Shown: one piece after another, positions 1-8,479 of the stretch
How positions within the stretch are numbered: the first letter of the stretch is position 1
Layout of the letters: every line of letters begins with the position of its first letter
From: an uncultured Clostridia bacterium
GTDB taxonomy: Bacteria; Bacillota; Clostridia; Oscillospirales; Ruminococcaceae
Direction: 5' to 3'
Assembly (NCBI GenBank): GCA_947625615.1
Contig: CANQPB010000001.1
Span: 62,001-126,000 of the forward strand
Length of the DNA stretch: 64,000 nucleotides
Made by a program: the position numbers and the translations under genes
Notes under the pieces: generated by a model
What the model saw: only the letters and a program-made list of their open reading frames with translations
Databases searched by the model: none
What the model was told of the DNA's origin: nothing

Positions 1-1017
1 CAGCGAAACATTATTATACTCTAAGGCATATTCTGCGGAATTATTACCTTCCGTTGCTGTGCCGTCCGCCATTGAGGAGGGGATTTCAAGCACGTCGGCC
101 ACCCTTTTTGCGCAGGCGAGGCTTTTGGGAATGCTAATTATGAGATTCGCAAGCTTAATAAGCTCGACGAGTATCTGGGACATGTAATTATACAGCGCGA
201 TAACCAGCCCCTGCGTAAGGCGGCCGCCGTCCACCTGTATGGCGCCCTGCCTTATCAGCGCGATGATCGCAAGGTTTATTATTACAAAGGTCAGGGGGTT
301 CATCGCGGCGGAGATCCGCCCGACGCGTTTCTGCTCGCGGCACAGGTCGTCGTTGCGCTCGGTAAAGCGCTCGATCTCCTGCGGCTCCTTGCAAAACGCC
401 CTTATCACCCTTGCGCCCGAAAGGTTTTCCTTTGTCGACAGAAGCACCTTTTCAAGCTTTTTCTGCACCCTTGTGTAAAGGGGTATGCACTTAAGGGTGA
501 TCCCGACGACGACAACGGTTAAAACGGGTATCGTGACCGCGAAGACGAGCGCCGAGCGAAAATCTATCGTAAAGGCCATTATCATCGCGCCGAAGACGAT
601 TATCGGCGAGCGCATCATAAGCCTAAGCGTCATGTTAAGCCCCGACTGCACGGTGTTTATGTCGCTTGTAAGTCGGGTGATCATCGAGGAGGAGCCTATA
701 CCGTCCTGCTCGGTGAAGCTTAGATCGTGGATATGGTCGTAGAGCGCCTGCCTTAGGTTGCAGGAAAACCCGACGGCCCCCTTTGCGGCAAAATACTGCG
801 CCGCAAGGGTCGAGACAAGGCCGACCGCCCCCAAAAGTATCATAACTCCGCACATTTTTAGGATATATCCCCGGTCACCCGTTGATATGCCGTTGTCGAT
901 TATCGCCGCGACGACAAAGGGCACCATAAGCTCGAATGCGGCCTCTAAGATCTTGAAAAAGGGCGCCGAAAAGGCCTCGGCGCGGTATCCGCGAAAATAT
1001 TTCAGCAGCGGGGTCAC
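1..1017 (-). CDS. ABC transporter, fused permease/ATPase (5' part; cut by window edge)
   Basis: This is the N-terminal part of a half-size ABC exporter: a six-helix transmembrane domain followed by the first residues of the nucleotide-binding domain. The coupling-helix region around residues 110-125 and the intracellular motif TKENLSGARVIRAF match the multidrug/lipid exporter family (MsbA/LmrA/MdlB type). The frame stays open to base 1, where it enters the ATPase domain (ALEYNNVSL), so the Walker motifs are outside the window. I chose the GTG at 1017 because AAGGAG lies 7 bases upstream; the ATG two codons earlier is only one base from that site. Such exporters often work as heterodimers, so a partner half-transporter may lie to the left. 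The substrate cannot be told from sequence. Confidence 0.88.
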   Translation of the reverse strand, partial: MTPLLKYFRGYRAEAFSAPFFKILEAAFELMVPFVVAAIIDNGISTGDRGYILKMCGVMILLGAVGLVSTLAAQYFAAKGAVGFSCNLRQALYDHIHDLSFTEQDGIGSSSMITRLTSDINTVQSGLNMTLRLMMRSPIIVFGAMIMAFTIDFRSALVFAVTIPVLTVVVVGITLKCIPLYTRVQKKLEKVLLSTKENLSGARVIRAFCKEPQEIERFTERNDDLCREQKRVGRISAAMNPLTFVIINLAIIALIRQGAIQVDGGRLTQGLVIALYNYMSQILVELIKLANLIISIPKSLACAKRVADVLEIPSSMADGTATEGNNSAEYALEYNNVSL

Positions 1018-1040
1018 TTGCATGCTCCTTCCGAAAACCC

Positions 1041-1078
1041 GTTAAAAGAAAGCGTCGCTGCGTGGCGACGCGTTTTTT
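1041..1078 (-). terminator. Rho-independent terminator of yloU-yloV operon
   Basis: A GCGTCGC/GCGACGC stem with a 6-base loop is followed on the minus strand by TTTCTTTT. It sits between the end of yloV and the ABC transporter, which may rely on partial read-through. Confidence 0.7.
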
Positions 1079-1090
1079 GGGTTATATAAT

Positions 1091-2758
1091 TTATTCAACG
1101 CTTAAGATGTAGTAGTAAACGGGCTGGTCGCCGCGAATGCAGTTGACGTCCATTCTGGCGCCGAATTTTTCCGCCACCCTTGCGCGAAGGGCCTCGGCGG
1201 TGGCGTCGTCAATGTCCTCGCCGACAATTATGGTGATGAATTCGCTGTCGCCGTCGACAAGCTTCTTTATAAGCTTATAGGCCGCGCGGTTGGCCTCGGT
1301 GTCGACAAAGGAGAGTCTGCCGTTTTCAAGCGCTAAGATCTCGCCGTTTTTGATCTTCTGGCCGTCGAATTCGCTGTCGCGGGCGGCAAAGGTGATCTGC
1401 CCCGTCTTAACGCGCTCAAAAGCCTTGGTCATGTCGCTTCTCATGGAATTGAAGTCCGCCTCGGGATCGAACGCCAAAAGTGCCGAAAGCCCCTGCGGCA
1501 CGGTGAGGGTCTGGAGCACGCAGACCTTTCTGTCGGCAAGCTTTGCCGCCTGCTCGGCCGCCATTATTATGTTCTTGTTGTTGGGCAGAACGAAGACGGT
1601 CTCGGCGGGGGTGGCCTGGATTGCGGCGAGAATATCCTGGGTTGAGGGATTCATCGTCTGCCCGCCCTTTACGATGCAATCGGCGCCGGCGTCGCGGAAC
1701 ATGTTTTCAACGCCGTCGCCGGCGGCCACCGCCACAAAGCCGTAGGTCTTCTCGGGCGGCACGGCGACATACGCCTTGTTCGAGCTTGACACCGTAACCT
1801 TTTCGGGCTTCTTGGCGGCCTCGTGCTGATAGCGCATGTTCTCTATCTTGGGCAGATTTATCGAGCCGAATTCGAGGGCCTTTTCTATCGCCTTGCCGGG
1901 GTTGTTGGTGTGAACGTGCACCTTGATTATCTCGTCATCCTCAACTACGACTACGCAGTCGCCTATGGATTCAAGATAGGCCCGAAGCTTCAGCGAGCTT
2001 TCGCAGCCGGGATCCTTGCGGACGATGTATTCGGTGCAGTATGTATAGGTGATCTCTCCGTCGAAAGACCCCACCACCGAGGCGAAGGTCTCGACGGTGA
2101 CGGGCTCGGCGGGCTTTGAGGCGGGATCGTCGTATTCGACTATTCCCCTGCCGTGGAAGACCTCGCCCATGGCCCTCATCAAAAGGCAGAGGCCCTTGCC
2201 TCCGGCGTCGACGACGCCGGCTTTTTTCAGCGTGGGCAGAAGATCGGGCGTGGTTTCAAGCACCCTCTCCGCCTCGGCGCATATCTCGTCCCAGAAGACG
2301 GCTATGTCGTCGGCGCTCTCGCAGAGCTCCTTGGCCTTGACGCTTGCAAGCCTCGCGACCGTTAAAATCGTACCCTCGGTGGGCTTCATGACGGCCTTGT
2401 AGGCGCGTTCCACGCCCAGCTCGAGCGCGCGGGCGATGTCGCGGCAATCGGCCTCTTTGAGATCTTTAAAGGCCTTGTCGTAGCCCTTGAAGAGAAGCGA
2501 GGTGATAACGCCGGAATTTCCCCTGGCTCCGCGCAAAAGCGCGCCGCTCATCACCTTTGCGGCCTCGTTTACGCCGATTCCGTCGTCAAGGCGTTCAAGC
2601 TCGGTCTTGGCGCTGCCGAGAGTCATCGACATGTTCGTGCCGGTGTCGCCGTCCGGCACCGGGAAGACGTTAAGGGCGTCTATATCCTTTTTGTTCGCCG
2701 CAATGCAGTTGGCGGCGCTTATAAATGCATCTCTTAAAATTTTTCCGCTTACAGTCAT
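1091..2758 (-). CDS. fakA: DAK2/DegV-fused kinase, YloV family (fatty acid kinase subunit FakA-like)
   Basis: The protein is 555 residues, normal for YloV/FakA. The N-terminal dihydroxyacetone-kinase-like (DAK2) domain has the nucleotide/Mg motif PVPDGDTGTN near residues 34-42 and GARGNSGVI near residue 90. A central region and a C-terminal DegV-like domain follow. In Staphylococcus and related Firmicutes, FakA phosphorylates fatty acids presented by FakB (DegV proteins) for phospholipid synthesis; that role is inferred here from family. The ATG at 2758 has GGAGGGTGA six bases upstream, so it is preferred over the ATG 14 codons earlier. It lies directly downstream of the Asp23-family gene, the yloU-yloV pair conserved across Firmicutes. 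Confidence 0.92.
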   Translation of the reverse strand: MTVSGKILRDAFISAANCIAANKKDIDALNVFPVPDGDTGTNMSMTLGSAKTELERLDDGIGVNEAAKVMSGALLRGARGNSGVITSLLFKGYDKAFKDLKEADCRDIARALELGVERAYKAVMKPTEGTILTVARLASVKAKELCESADDIAVFWDEICAEAERVLETTPDLLPTLKKAGVVDAGGKGLCLLMRAMGEVFHGRGIVEYDDPASKPAEPVTVETFASVVGSFDGEITYTYCTEYIVRKDPGCESSLKLRAYLESIGDCVVVVEDDEIIKVHVHTNNPGKAIEKALEFGSINLPKIENMRYQHEAAKKPEKVTVSSSNKAYVAVPPEKTYGFVAVAAGDGVENMFRDAGADCIVKGGQTMNPSTQDILAAIQATPAETVFVLPNNKNIIMAAEQAAKLADRKVCVLQTLTVPQGLSALLAFDPEADFNSMRSDMTKAFERVKTGQITFAARDSEFDGQKIKNGEILALENGRLSFVDTEANRAAYKLIKKLVDGDSEFITIIVGEDIDDATAEALRARVAEKFGARMDVNCIRGDQPVYYYILSVE

Positions 2759-2774
2759 AATTTCACCCTCCGGC

Positions 2775-3134
2775 TTATCCGTTTTCCATCGCGTCGACAA
2801 AGACGTTTACCTTTTTAACCGAAAGGCCGGTCTCGCTTTCAACGACATATCTTACCTTGTTTCTTATGCTGTCGGTTATAGCGGATATGTTTACACCGTA
2901 CATCACCGTAATGTGAAGATCGATAATTATGCTGCCGCTCTCCTTAGGAGCGTATACCTTTACGCCGTTGTCTATCGAATCAAAGCGAAGCACCGCGGTC
3001 TTTACACCCTGCGTAGCCCCCGCGGGATTCATTCTTACCACGCCGAAGCAGCTTGTCGCGGTATGTCCTATCAGCGCGGAAAGATATCCCGAGCTGAGTT
3101 CTATTGTCCCGAGATGGTTGTCTATCCTGATCAC
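2775..3134 (-). CDS. Asp23/Gls24 family protein (YloU)
   Basis: A small 119-residue Asp23/Gls24 domain protein. The signature is the alternating hydrophobic segment with IIIDLHITVMYGVNI and the C-terminal VKKVNVFVDAME. The family is linked to the cell envelope and alkaline stress, and members adjacent to yloV are often essential-associated housekeeping genes. Translation starts at GTG 3134 behind a G-rich site; no better start is in frame. The stop lies 16 bases before the yloV start, so the two form an operon driven by the promoter at 3189-3217. Confidence 0.88.
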   Translation of the reverse strand: MIRIDNHLGTIELSSGYLSALIGHTATSCFGVVRMNPAGATQGVKTAVLRFDSIDNGVKVYAPKESGSIIIDLHITVMYGVNISAITDSIRNKVRYVVESETGLSVKKVNVFVDAMENG

Positions 3135-3188
3135 ACAAAAGCCCCCGATATAATATTGCAGTCACCTGTCCGTAACCGCGTCTATAAG

Positions 3189-3217
3189 ATAATATCACAG
3201 TTTTGTTGAAATTTCAA
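3189..3217 (-). promoter_or_regulatory. Promoter of yloUV
   Basis: On the minus strand: TTGAAA, 17-base spacer, TATTAT. It lies about 55 bases upstream of the yloU start. Confidence 0.65.
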
Positions 3218-3236
3218 GAGGTTTCAGGAATTTTGC

Positions 3237-4334
3237 TCAATATTTTCTCAGACACGCCCTGACATAAAACACCGCCGTTTTCACCGCGCCGCCCAAATCC
3301 CCCGAATTGAGGGAATAGTACCCCGGCTCATACTTTCTGAGAAGCTTTCCGAGGCCGATAAAATCGGCGCCGCTTTCGGCCGATTCCCGGCATGCCGCAC
3401 CGCAAAGCCTTAAAAGCTCCTTTTCGCAAAGGATTTTCAGCTCCTCCTCCGAAATTTTTGCCGGCGCGCTTTTTACCTTATATTTTCCGGCGATGTAAAC
3501 CCTGAGCGCCGGCCGCCCGTCCTCTATTGATATCCGGCGTTTCGCCTTTATCCCGGTTATGTTTACCGAAGCGGGGCCGAAGGGGGTGTCAAGCTCGGCG
3601 TCGATATCCGAGGCGTCGCAGCTTAAAAGCCGAAGCCCGGTTACGCCGCCGTCCGAAAGGCTGCCCGCCACCCCCTCGCGGGAGATGACGAGACTTTCGT
3701 AGATGCCTATTTTCACCGGCGACACGCTCGAATCCTCGCCGGGGTCGCCCTCCTTTTCAAGGGTCAGAACCGGCACCGCTCTCGCGCCGCCGTCGCTGAG
3801 AACCGTGTTTGAAAGCTCGATTATCCTTGAAGAGCATGCCGTGCAGGAGCTTACGGCGCTCTGGACTATCCCCCTAAGCAAAAGCGCGGTGGCCGCGCCC
3901 CTCTCAAGCTTTTCGCCGATGACGTCTTTGGCCCTGCCGTTGCAGTATATGACGTTCACCCCGGGATAGATGTCGGTGCGGCCGACATATTGCAGAAGAT
4001 CGAAAAGCTTCGTGCCGGCAAGCTCGCGGGAGACGACTATAAGCTCGACGTCCCCCAAAAATACCTCCCGGCCGGTCTCAAGGCCGAGATTTTTTTCGGC
4101 GTCGTAAAGGGTGGCGCCGTCGGCCTCAAGGGTGATGACGGTCTGCTCGTTGGCGTCGACGGGGCCGCTGTCGGCGCCGCCCCCGCCGGTGAATATCTGG
4201 TAGGAGACCGTATAGCCTTCCCCGGCGGGGTCTATGCCCAGGGCGTGAACGACTATCCTGCGCTGAACCTCGCCCGCCTCGCAGCCGGTCAAAAGAATCA
4301 GCGCGGCAAAAAGCGCCGCAAAAGCCTTTTTCAT
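3237..4334 (-). CDS. gerAC: GerAC/Ger(x)C family spore germination lipoprotein
   Basis: A 365-residue lipoprotein with a signal peptide ending in a lipobox (LLTGC, Cys about residue 17), followed by the Ger(x)C N-terminal domain (VHALGIDPAGEGYTVSYQIF) and the C-terminal domain (LEKEGD...RRISIEDGRPALRVYI). GerAC is the lipid-anchored subunit of nutrient germinant receptors in the spore inner membrane. The ATG at 4334 overlaps the GerAB stop by four bases (ATGA) and has an AAAGGAG site inside gerAB. It is the last gene of the gerAA-gerAB-gerAC operon. The nutrient sensed cannot be predicted from sequence. Confidence 0.93.
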   Translation of the reverse strand: MKKAFAALFAALILLTGCEAGEVQRRIVVHALGIDPAGEGYTVSYQIFTGGGGADSGPVDANEQTVITLEADGATLYDAEKNLGLETGREVFLGDVELIVVSRELAGTKLFDLLQYVGRTDIYPGVNVIYCNGRAKDVIGEKLERGAATALLLRGIVQSAVSSCTACSSRIIELSNTVLSDGGARAVPVLTLEKEGDPGEDSSVSPVKIGIYESLVISREGVAGSLSDGGVTGLRLLSCDASDIDAELDTPFGPASVNITGIKAKRRISIEDGRPALRVYIAGKYKVKSAPAKISEEELKILCEKELLRLCGAACRESAESGADFIGLGKLLRKYEPGYYSLNSGDLGGAVKTAVFYVRACLRKY

Positions 4335-5374
4335 AACGCATTCTCCTTTTTCCGCCCCAAAAGCGCAAGCGCCGTCAGGGGAAGGATTATCCCCAAAAGA
4401 ATTATCCCGCAAAGCTTGAAGCAGATATACCAGGGCTCGTCGAATTTCACCCCGCGCTTATACTGCCACCAGCCGAACGCCGCCGCGGCCGCCGCCGCGA
4501 AAACCGCCCCCGGCTTGGGCTTTTTAAACGCGCCGGAGCCTATCATGACGTATACCCCTAAGACGAGCACGCAGTTTATCGCCCAGACGAGCATGTTTAT
4601 GGCGTCGAAGCGCTGGATAAAATCGCTCTTTGCGTAGGCGCCGAGCGCGAGTATGGGATATCCGAGAACGCCGACATATCGCCACAAAACGAGGGTTATC
4701 AGCAAAAGCAGCGTCTCGACTATCGCAAACTTCATTATTAAATAGCCGTAGGCGGCCTTTGCGGCGCCGGATTTAAGGTGATGTCCGAGCGCGCAAAGCA
4801 TAGGTATCCACCAGGCGGAGGACAGGCTTTCGGTTAAATATCCGGCCGTGCGGCCGCCGTCGCCCTCGGAAAAGGGCAGAAGGTTCAAGGGCTCGAAGCT
4901 GCCCTCGCTGACCGCCGCCATCAAAACGAACATTCCGACAAACAGCCAGAACACCACCGTGGCCGCACGGCCGAGCCCCTCGATGCCGCCCCAGGCGCAA
5001 TATGCCGCCGAAGCGCATAAAATCGCCGCGGCGACGCCGGGCATAACGGTGTCGGAAAATTTCGTCTGCAAAAATTCGGCGAAAAGCGCCACCGTCACGC
5101 CGGCGATAACGGTAAAGTATAGGGCATAAGCCGTCGAAACCGCTCGGGAAGCCCCCGCCCCGAGCGCCGCGGCGGGGTTTTCGCGGCGCTTTGAAAACCA
5201 TATGACCGCAGGCAGGGCCATGACCGCCTCGGCGGCGGTGGCCAAAAGCTGGCCGAGCATAAGGGGCGTGCCGGTCTGAAAGCCGTCCAGCCGGTAGAGC
5301 ATGGTGTGCATTATCCTCGCCAGCAAAAATATAAGCATAAGCTGTCCGGCGCTTATCCTGCTTCGGTTATTCAA
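4331..5374 (-). CDS. gerAB: GerAB family germination permease
   Basis: A 347-residue integral membrane protein with about ten hydrophobic segments, related to the amino acid/polyamine/organocation (APC) transporters. GerAB forms the ligand-binding transmembrane subunit of germinant receptors. The start overlaps the end of gerAA and the end overlaps gerAC, both by ATGA, which indicates tight translational coupling and stoichiometric assembly. Length and topology are normal for the family. Confidence 0.92.
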   Translation of the reverse strand: MNNRSRISAGQLMLIFLLARIMHTMLYRLDGFQTGTPLMLGQLLATAAEAVMALPAVIWFSKRRENPAAALGAGASRAVSTAYALYFTVIAGVTVALFAEFLQTKFSDTVMPGVAAAILCASAAYCAWGGIEGLGRAATVVFWLFVGMFVLMAAVSEGSFEPLNLLPFSEGDGGRTAGYLTESLSSAWWIPMLCALGHHLKSGAAKAAYGYLIMKFAIVETLLLLITLVLWRYVGVLGYPILALGAYAKSDFIQRFDAINMLVWAINCVLVLGVYVMIGSGAFKKPKPGAVFAAAAAAAFGWWQYKRGVKFDEPWYICFKLCGIILLGIILPLTALALLGRKKENAL

Positions 5375-6834
5375 GCCTTGCCGCCCCCTTCGGAAGCCCC
5401 GTTCATGTTTTCAATGAGCATTTCTCTTTTTTTCTGAAGACCCCCAGCGCGGGTGATGACGTCGCGCATGGCCTTAAAGGTAAATGGGGTGAGCGGCGCG
5501 GTATAGGGCACCGCGAAGCAGTCGGTGCGGCAGGCCGAGACAAGCGCCACCGCGCTTAAAACCGCCACTCCGAAAAAGCCGAGCGCTCCGCCCAAAAGCA
5601 CGTTTACTATCCTCAGAACGGTCATCTGCGGGTTGAGCCCCGGGACGACGAACGCGCTCGTCGCGGTTATGCCTATAATTATCAGAAGGGGCGCCGAGAT
5701 GAGCCCGCTCGTCACCGCGGCGTCGCCTATCACAAGCCCGCCGACTATCGACACCGCCCCGCCTATCGCCCGGGGAAGCCTTATGCCCGCCTCTCTTAAT
5801 ATCTCGAACATTATTATGACTATCAGCATTTCGGCGACAAGGGGATAGGGCGTGCGCTCCTCGGAGGCTATAAGATTCAGAAGAACCGACCTTGAAAGCA
5901 CCTCGGGGTGGTGCACCGCCGCCGCGACGTAAAGCCCGGGCAGCAGCGTTGAGATAAAGAACGCCGAAAACCTTATAAAGCGCTGGTATGTCGCGAAAAA
6001 GGCCTCGTCGGCGTAGTCGTCGACGGCCTGGAAATTTTCTATGAACAGCGCCGGGCAGACCGCCGCAAAGGGCACGCCGTCAATAAGAACCGCTATTCTG
6101 CCCTCGTTTATCTTGGCGCAGAGGACGTCGGGCCGCTCGGTGGTGGATACCCCTGAAAATAAGCTCCTTTTTTCACTCAGGCAGGAGACTATCCCGCCGC
6201 TTGTAAGGCAAAGATCTCCGCCGAAGCTCTCAAGCCGCTTTTTTGTGCGTTCTATAAGCTTTTTAGGCGTTCTGCCCTCGATGTAGACAAGGCAGAGATC
6301 TGTGTTTGAAAGCCTGCCCGCCTTTAAAAATTCGAACCGCAGCTTCGGGCTTTTCACCCTGCGGCGCAAAAGCGCCAAAGACGTCCGCAGGTTGTCCGAA
6401 AGCGCCTCGCGGGTGCCCTTGATGTTCGGCTCGCTGTCCGGCTCGGAAACAGCGCGCTTTTCGTAGCCCTGCGCGCTCACCGCCCAGCCCCTGTCGCAGC
6501 CGTGTATCAGTATCAGCGCAAAGCCGGAGCACAGCCTTTCGGCGGCGTCGGAAAAATCCGCCGTCGCATAGCCCTCGACGGAAAAGATCGCCCTTTGGCT
6601 GACATATGCGAAGACGTCGGCGGGGGAGGCGTTTCTCTTTTCAAAGCGCATGAGCGGCCCGAAGAGCATCTGGGCGAGCGCCGACGAGCTCACCATTCCC
6701 TCCAGCGTGAGAACGGCGCACCTTATTCCCGAAATTTCCACCCGCATGACGTTTAAGTCGGCCGAACCGCCGAACAGCGCCTTTATGCCCGAAATGTTCC
6801 CCTCGAGCCGGGGGAGCAGGGATTTTCTTTCCAT
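5371..6834 (-). CDS. gerAA: GerAA family germination receptor subunit
   Basis: A 487-residue GerA protein. It has an N-terminal soluble domain, the conserved block around LIDGVPFAAVCPALF near the middle, and a C-terminal membrane domain with about five helices, including the conserved PGLYVA segment. It is the first gene of the receptor operon. ATG 6834 has GGAGAAATT just upstream; a long open frame further upstream lacks a ribosome site and overlaps the divergent DUF421 gene, so it was rejected. This receptor implies the host makes endospores. A sigma-G promoter is expected in the 105-base divergent region, but I could not place one firmly. Confidence 0.93.
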   Translation of the reverse strand: MERKSLLPRLEGNISGIKALFGGSADLNVMRVEISGIRCAVLTLEGMVSSSALAQMLFGPLMRFEKRNASPADVFAYVSQRAIFSVEGYATADFSDAAERLCSGFALILIHGCDRGWAVSAQGYEKRAVSEPDSEPNIKGTREALSDNLRTSLALLRRRVKSPKLRFEFLKAGRLSNTDLCLVYIEGRTPKKLIERTKKRLESFGGDLCLTSGGIVSCLSEKRSLFSGVSTTERPDVLCAKINEGRIAVLIDGVPFAAVCPALFIENFQAVDDYADEAFFATYQRFIRFSAFFISTLLPGLYVAAAVHHPEVLSRSVLLNLIASEERTPYPLVAEMLIVIIMFEILREAGIRLPRAIGGAVSIVGGLVIGDAAVTSGLISAPLLIIIGITATSAFVVPGLNPQMTVLRIVNVLLGGALGFFGVAVLSAVALVSACRTDCFAVPYTAPLTPFTFKAMRDVITRAGGLQKKREMLIENMNGASEGGGKA

Positions 6835-6939
6835 AATTTCTCCGATCCTTTTTGTTTTTATATTCCCCCTGATTCTGCCGTTTATTCCCGGATTTTCCGG
6901 GCAGACTACAGAATATCCCGGCAAAAAGGAAGTGAAAAA

Positions 6940-7620
6940 ATGCTCACCGTCTTTATAAGAGGGATCTTTCTCTATTTTCTCGTGATCTTCGCCGTAAGGC
7001 TGATGGGAAAGCGGCAGCTCGGCGAGCTCGCCCCCTCGGAACTCGTCATAACCATTTTGATATCCAACATAGCCACCCTCGCCATGGAGGACGTCTCGGT
7101 GCCGCTGTTCACGGGGATCATACCTATTCTCACGCTCGTCTGCCTCGATGTCTTCGCCTCGTATGCCTCGCTTAAGTCGCGCAGGATAAGGCATATACTT
7201 TCCGGCAAGCCGAAGGTGATAATCTCGGGCGGGGTGATCGACCAAAAGCAGCTCAGGGCGCTCAGGTACACCGTCGACGACCTGATGTCCGCCCTGCGCA
7301 CGCAGGGGATTTTCGACGTCACCGAGGTGCAGTATGCCGTCGTCGAGACGACAGGCGCCGTGAGCGCGCTTTTAAAGGCCGACTGCCTCCCCCTTACTCC
7401 GAAAACCGCCGCCTCGCCGGACACGCCCTCCGACCCGCCGCAGACGGTTATCAGCGACGGCGATTTCATCAAAACCGCCGCCGAACAGTTAGGCATCGCC
7501 GAGGAGGATATCTTAAAAGAGCTTAAGCGCCGGCATCTTGAGGCGGGCGGCGTGTTTCTCTGCACCGCCGACAGCTCGGGGAAACTGAAAATCATAGCGA
7601 AAAAAGGAGATAAAAAATGA
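6940..7620 (+). CDS. DUF421 family membrane protein (YetF/YrbG type)
   Basis: A 226-residue protein with three N-terminal hydrophobic segments (about residues 4-20, 35-50 and 57-78) and the DUF421 signatures MGKRQLGELAPSELV and RYTVDDLMSALRTQGIFDVTEVQYAV. The C-terminal cytoplasmic part is a small alpha/beta domain. YetF-like proteins occur widely in spore formers with no settled function; one is carried in the Bacillus spore membrane. It is divergent from gerAA and overlaps the next small gene by four bases. A GGAAGTG ribosome site precedes the ATG. Confidence 0.88.
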   Translation: MLTVFIRGIFLYFLVIFAVRLMGKRQLGELAPSELVITILISNIATLAMEDVSVPLFTGIIPILTLVCLDVFASYASLKSRRIRHILSGKPKVIISGGVIDQKQLRALRYTVDDLMSALRTQGIFDVTEVQYAVVETTGAVSALLKADCLPLTPKTAASPDTPSDPPQTVISDGDFIKTAAEQLGIAEEDILKELKRRHLEAGGVFLCTADSSGKLKIIAKKGDKK

Positions 7621-7991
7621 AAAGGCTGATAGTAAGTCTGTCAATCATCGCGATTATACTTGTTGTAGGAATTTTTGCAATTATGACTGTAAGTAATAAA
7701 AATGACCGCCTCTACGGTAAAATAGAAGCGGTTATTGAGGCATATGAGGCGGGGAGCGGGGTGAGCGAGCGAATCGGCGAGCTTGAAAGATTTTTTGAGG
7801 GGGAATATGCGCGGCGGCTCTGCTCGGTCGTCAGCGACAGATATCTCGGGGAGATGTCGGCGATTATTTCGAAGCTTAGGCCGATGAGCGAATCGGGCTG
7901 CGACGAATTCACTGCCGAATGCGCGGCGCTCAAGGAGGCCGCAAGAAAGATCTATCTCAGCGAGCTGCCCGGGCTGGAGAGGATACTTTAA
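7617..7991 (+). CDS. DUF4363-like small membrane-anchored protein
   Basis: A 124-residue protein with one N-terminal transmembrane helix (about residues 5-25) and a charged helical extracytoplasmic part. It starts in an ATGA overlap with the DUF421 gene and has AAAGGAG upstream. DUF4363 proteins are frequent partners of DUF421 proteins in Clostridia, which is the main basis for the name; the domain match itself is weak by eye. Function unknown. It converges with the Nudix gene with a 4-base overlap at the stops. Confidence 0.72.
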   Translation: MKRLIVSLSIIAIILVVGIFAIMTVSNKNDRLYGKIEAVIEAYEAGSGVSERIGELERFFEGEYARRLCSVVSDRYLGEMSAIISKLRPMSESGCDEFTAECAALKEAARKIYLSELPGLERIL

Positions 7992-8464
7992 CCCTCAGCA
8001 ACCGCCGTCTCGGCATTCACAAGCGTGTCGTCCGAATATTCAAGCTTCAGAAGAAAGAATCTCTTTTCTTCGCCGAGAAGCCTTAAAAATATCCTGTCTC
8101 CCTCCCAGAGGGGCAGGGCGGGGACGTCCTCCTTTTTCACCCATTTCAGGACGCCCTCGTCGCAGTCGCTCATAAGCTCGCCGGAAAATTCCGCGCAGGT
8201 AAAAAGATGCATCTGCTCGGTGTAAAGCTTGCCGCCGCTGCGGCTGACAAAGGTGACGAGCCCGCGGTAGCGCGGGTTTATCAGCTTAAGGCCGGTCTCC
8301 TCGAAGGTCTCGCGGATAACGCAGTCGAGCGGAGATTCGCCCTCCTCAAGGTGTCCGCCGACGCCTATCCACTTGCCCTCGTTTATGTCGAGTTTCTTTT
8401 TTACGCGGTGCAGCATAAGATACTGCCCGTCCTTCTCTATATAGCAAAGCGTTGAGTTGTCCAT
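7988..8464 (-). CDS. Nudix hydrolase (8-oxo-dGTP diphosphatase-like)
   Basis: A 158-residue Nudix protein. The Nudix box GX5EX7REUXEEXGU is intact at about residues 37-59 (GGHLEEGESPLDCVIRETFE continuing into ETGL). The N-terminal CYIEKDGQYLMLHR block is typical of MutT/YtkD-type enzymes that clean oxidised nucleoside triphosphates, but Nudix substrates cannot be assigned reliably from sequence. It lies 15 bases downstream of mnmA, probably in one operon. The GGAGGG ribosome site is only three bases from the ATG, which is unusually close. Confidence 0.9.
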   Translation of the reverse strand: MDNSTLCYIEKDGQYLMLHRVKKKLDINEGKWIGVGGHLEEGESPLDCVIRETFEETGLKLINPRYRGLVTFVSRSGGKLYTEQMHLFTCAEFSGELMSDCDEGVLKWVKKEDVPALPLWEGDRIFLRLLGEEKRFFLLKLEYSDDTLVNAETAVAEG

Positions 8465-8479
8465 AAGCCCTCCGAAGCG

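Noticed and set aside
6835..6939. Sigma-G promoter for the germination operon
   Set aside because: GAATAAA and GAATATA occur at about the right places but the spacing (15) and the -10 match are too weak to annotate.
6835..7245. Long N-terminal extension of GerAA
   Set aside because: No ribosome site, overlaps the divergent DUF421 gene on the other strand, and GerAA proteins start at the chosen ATG.
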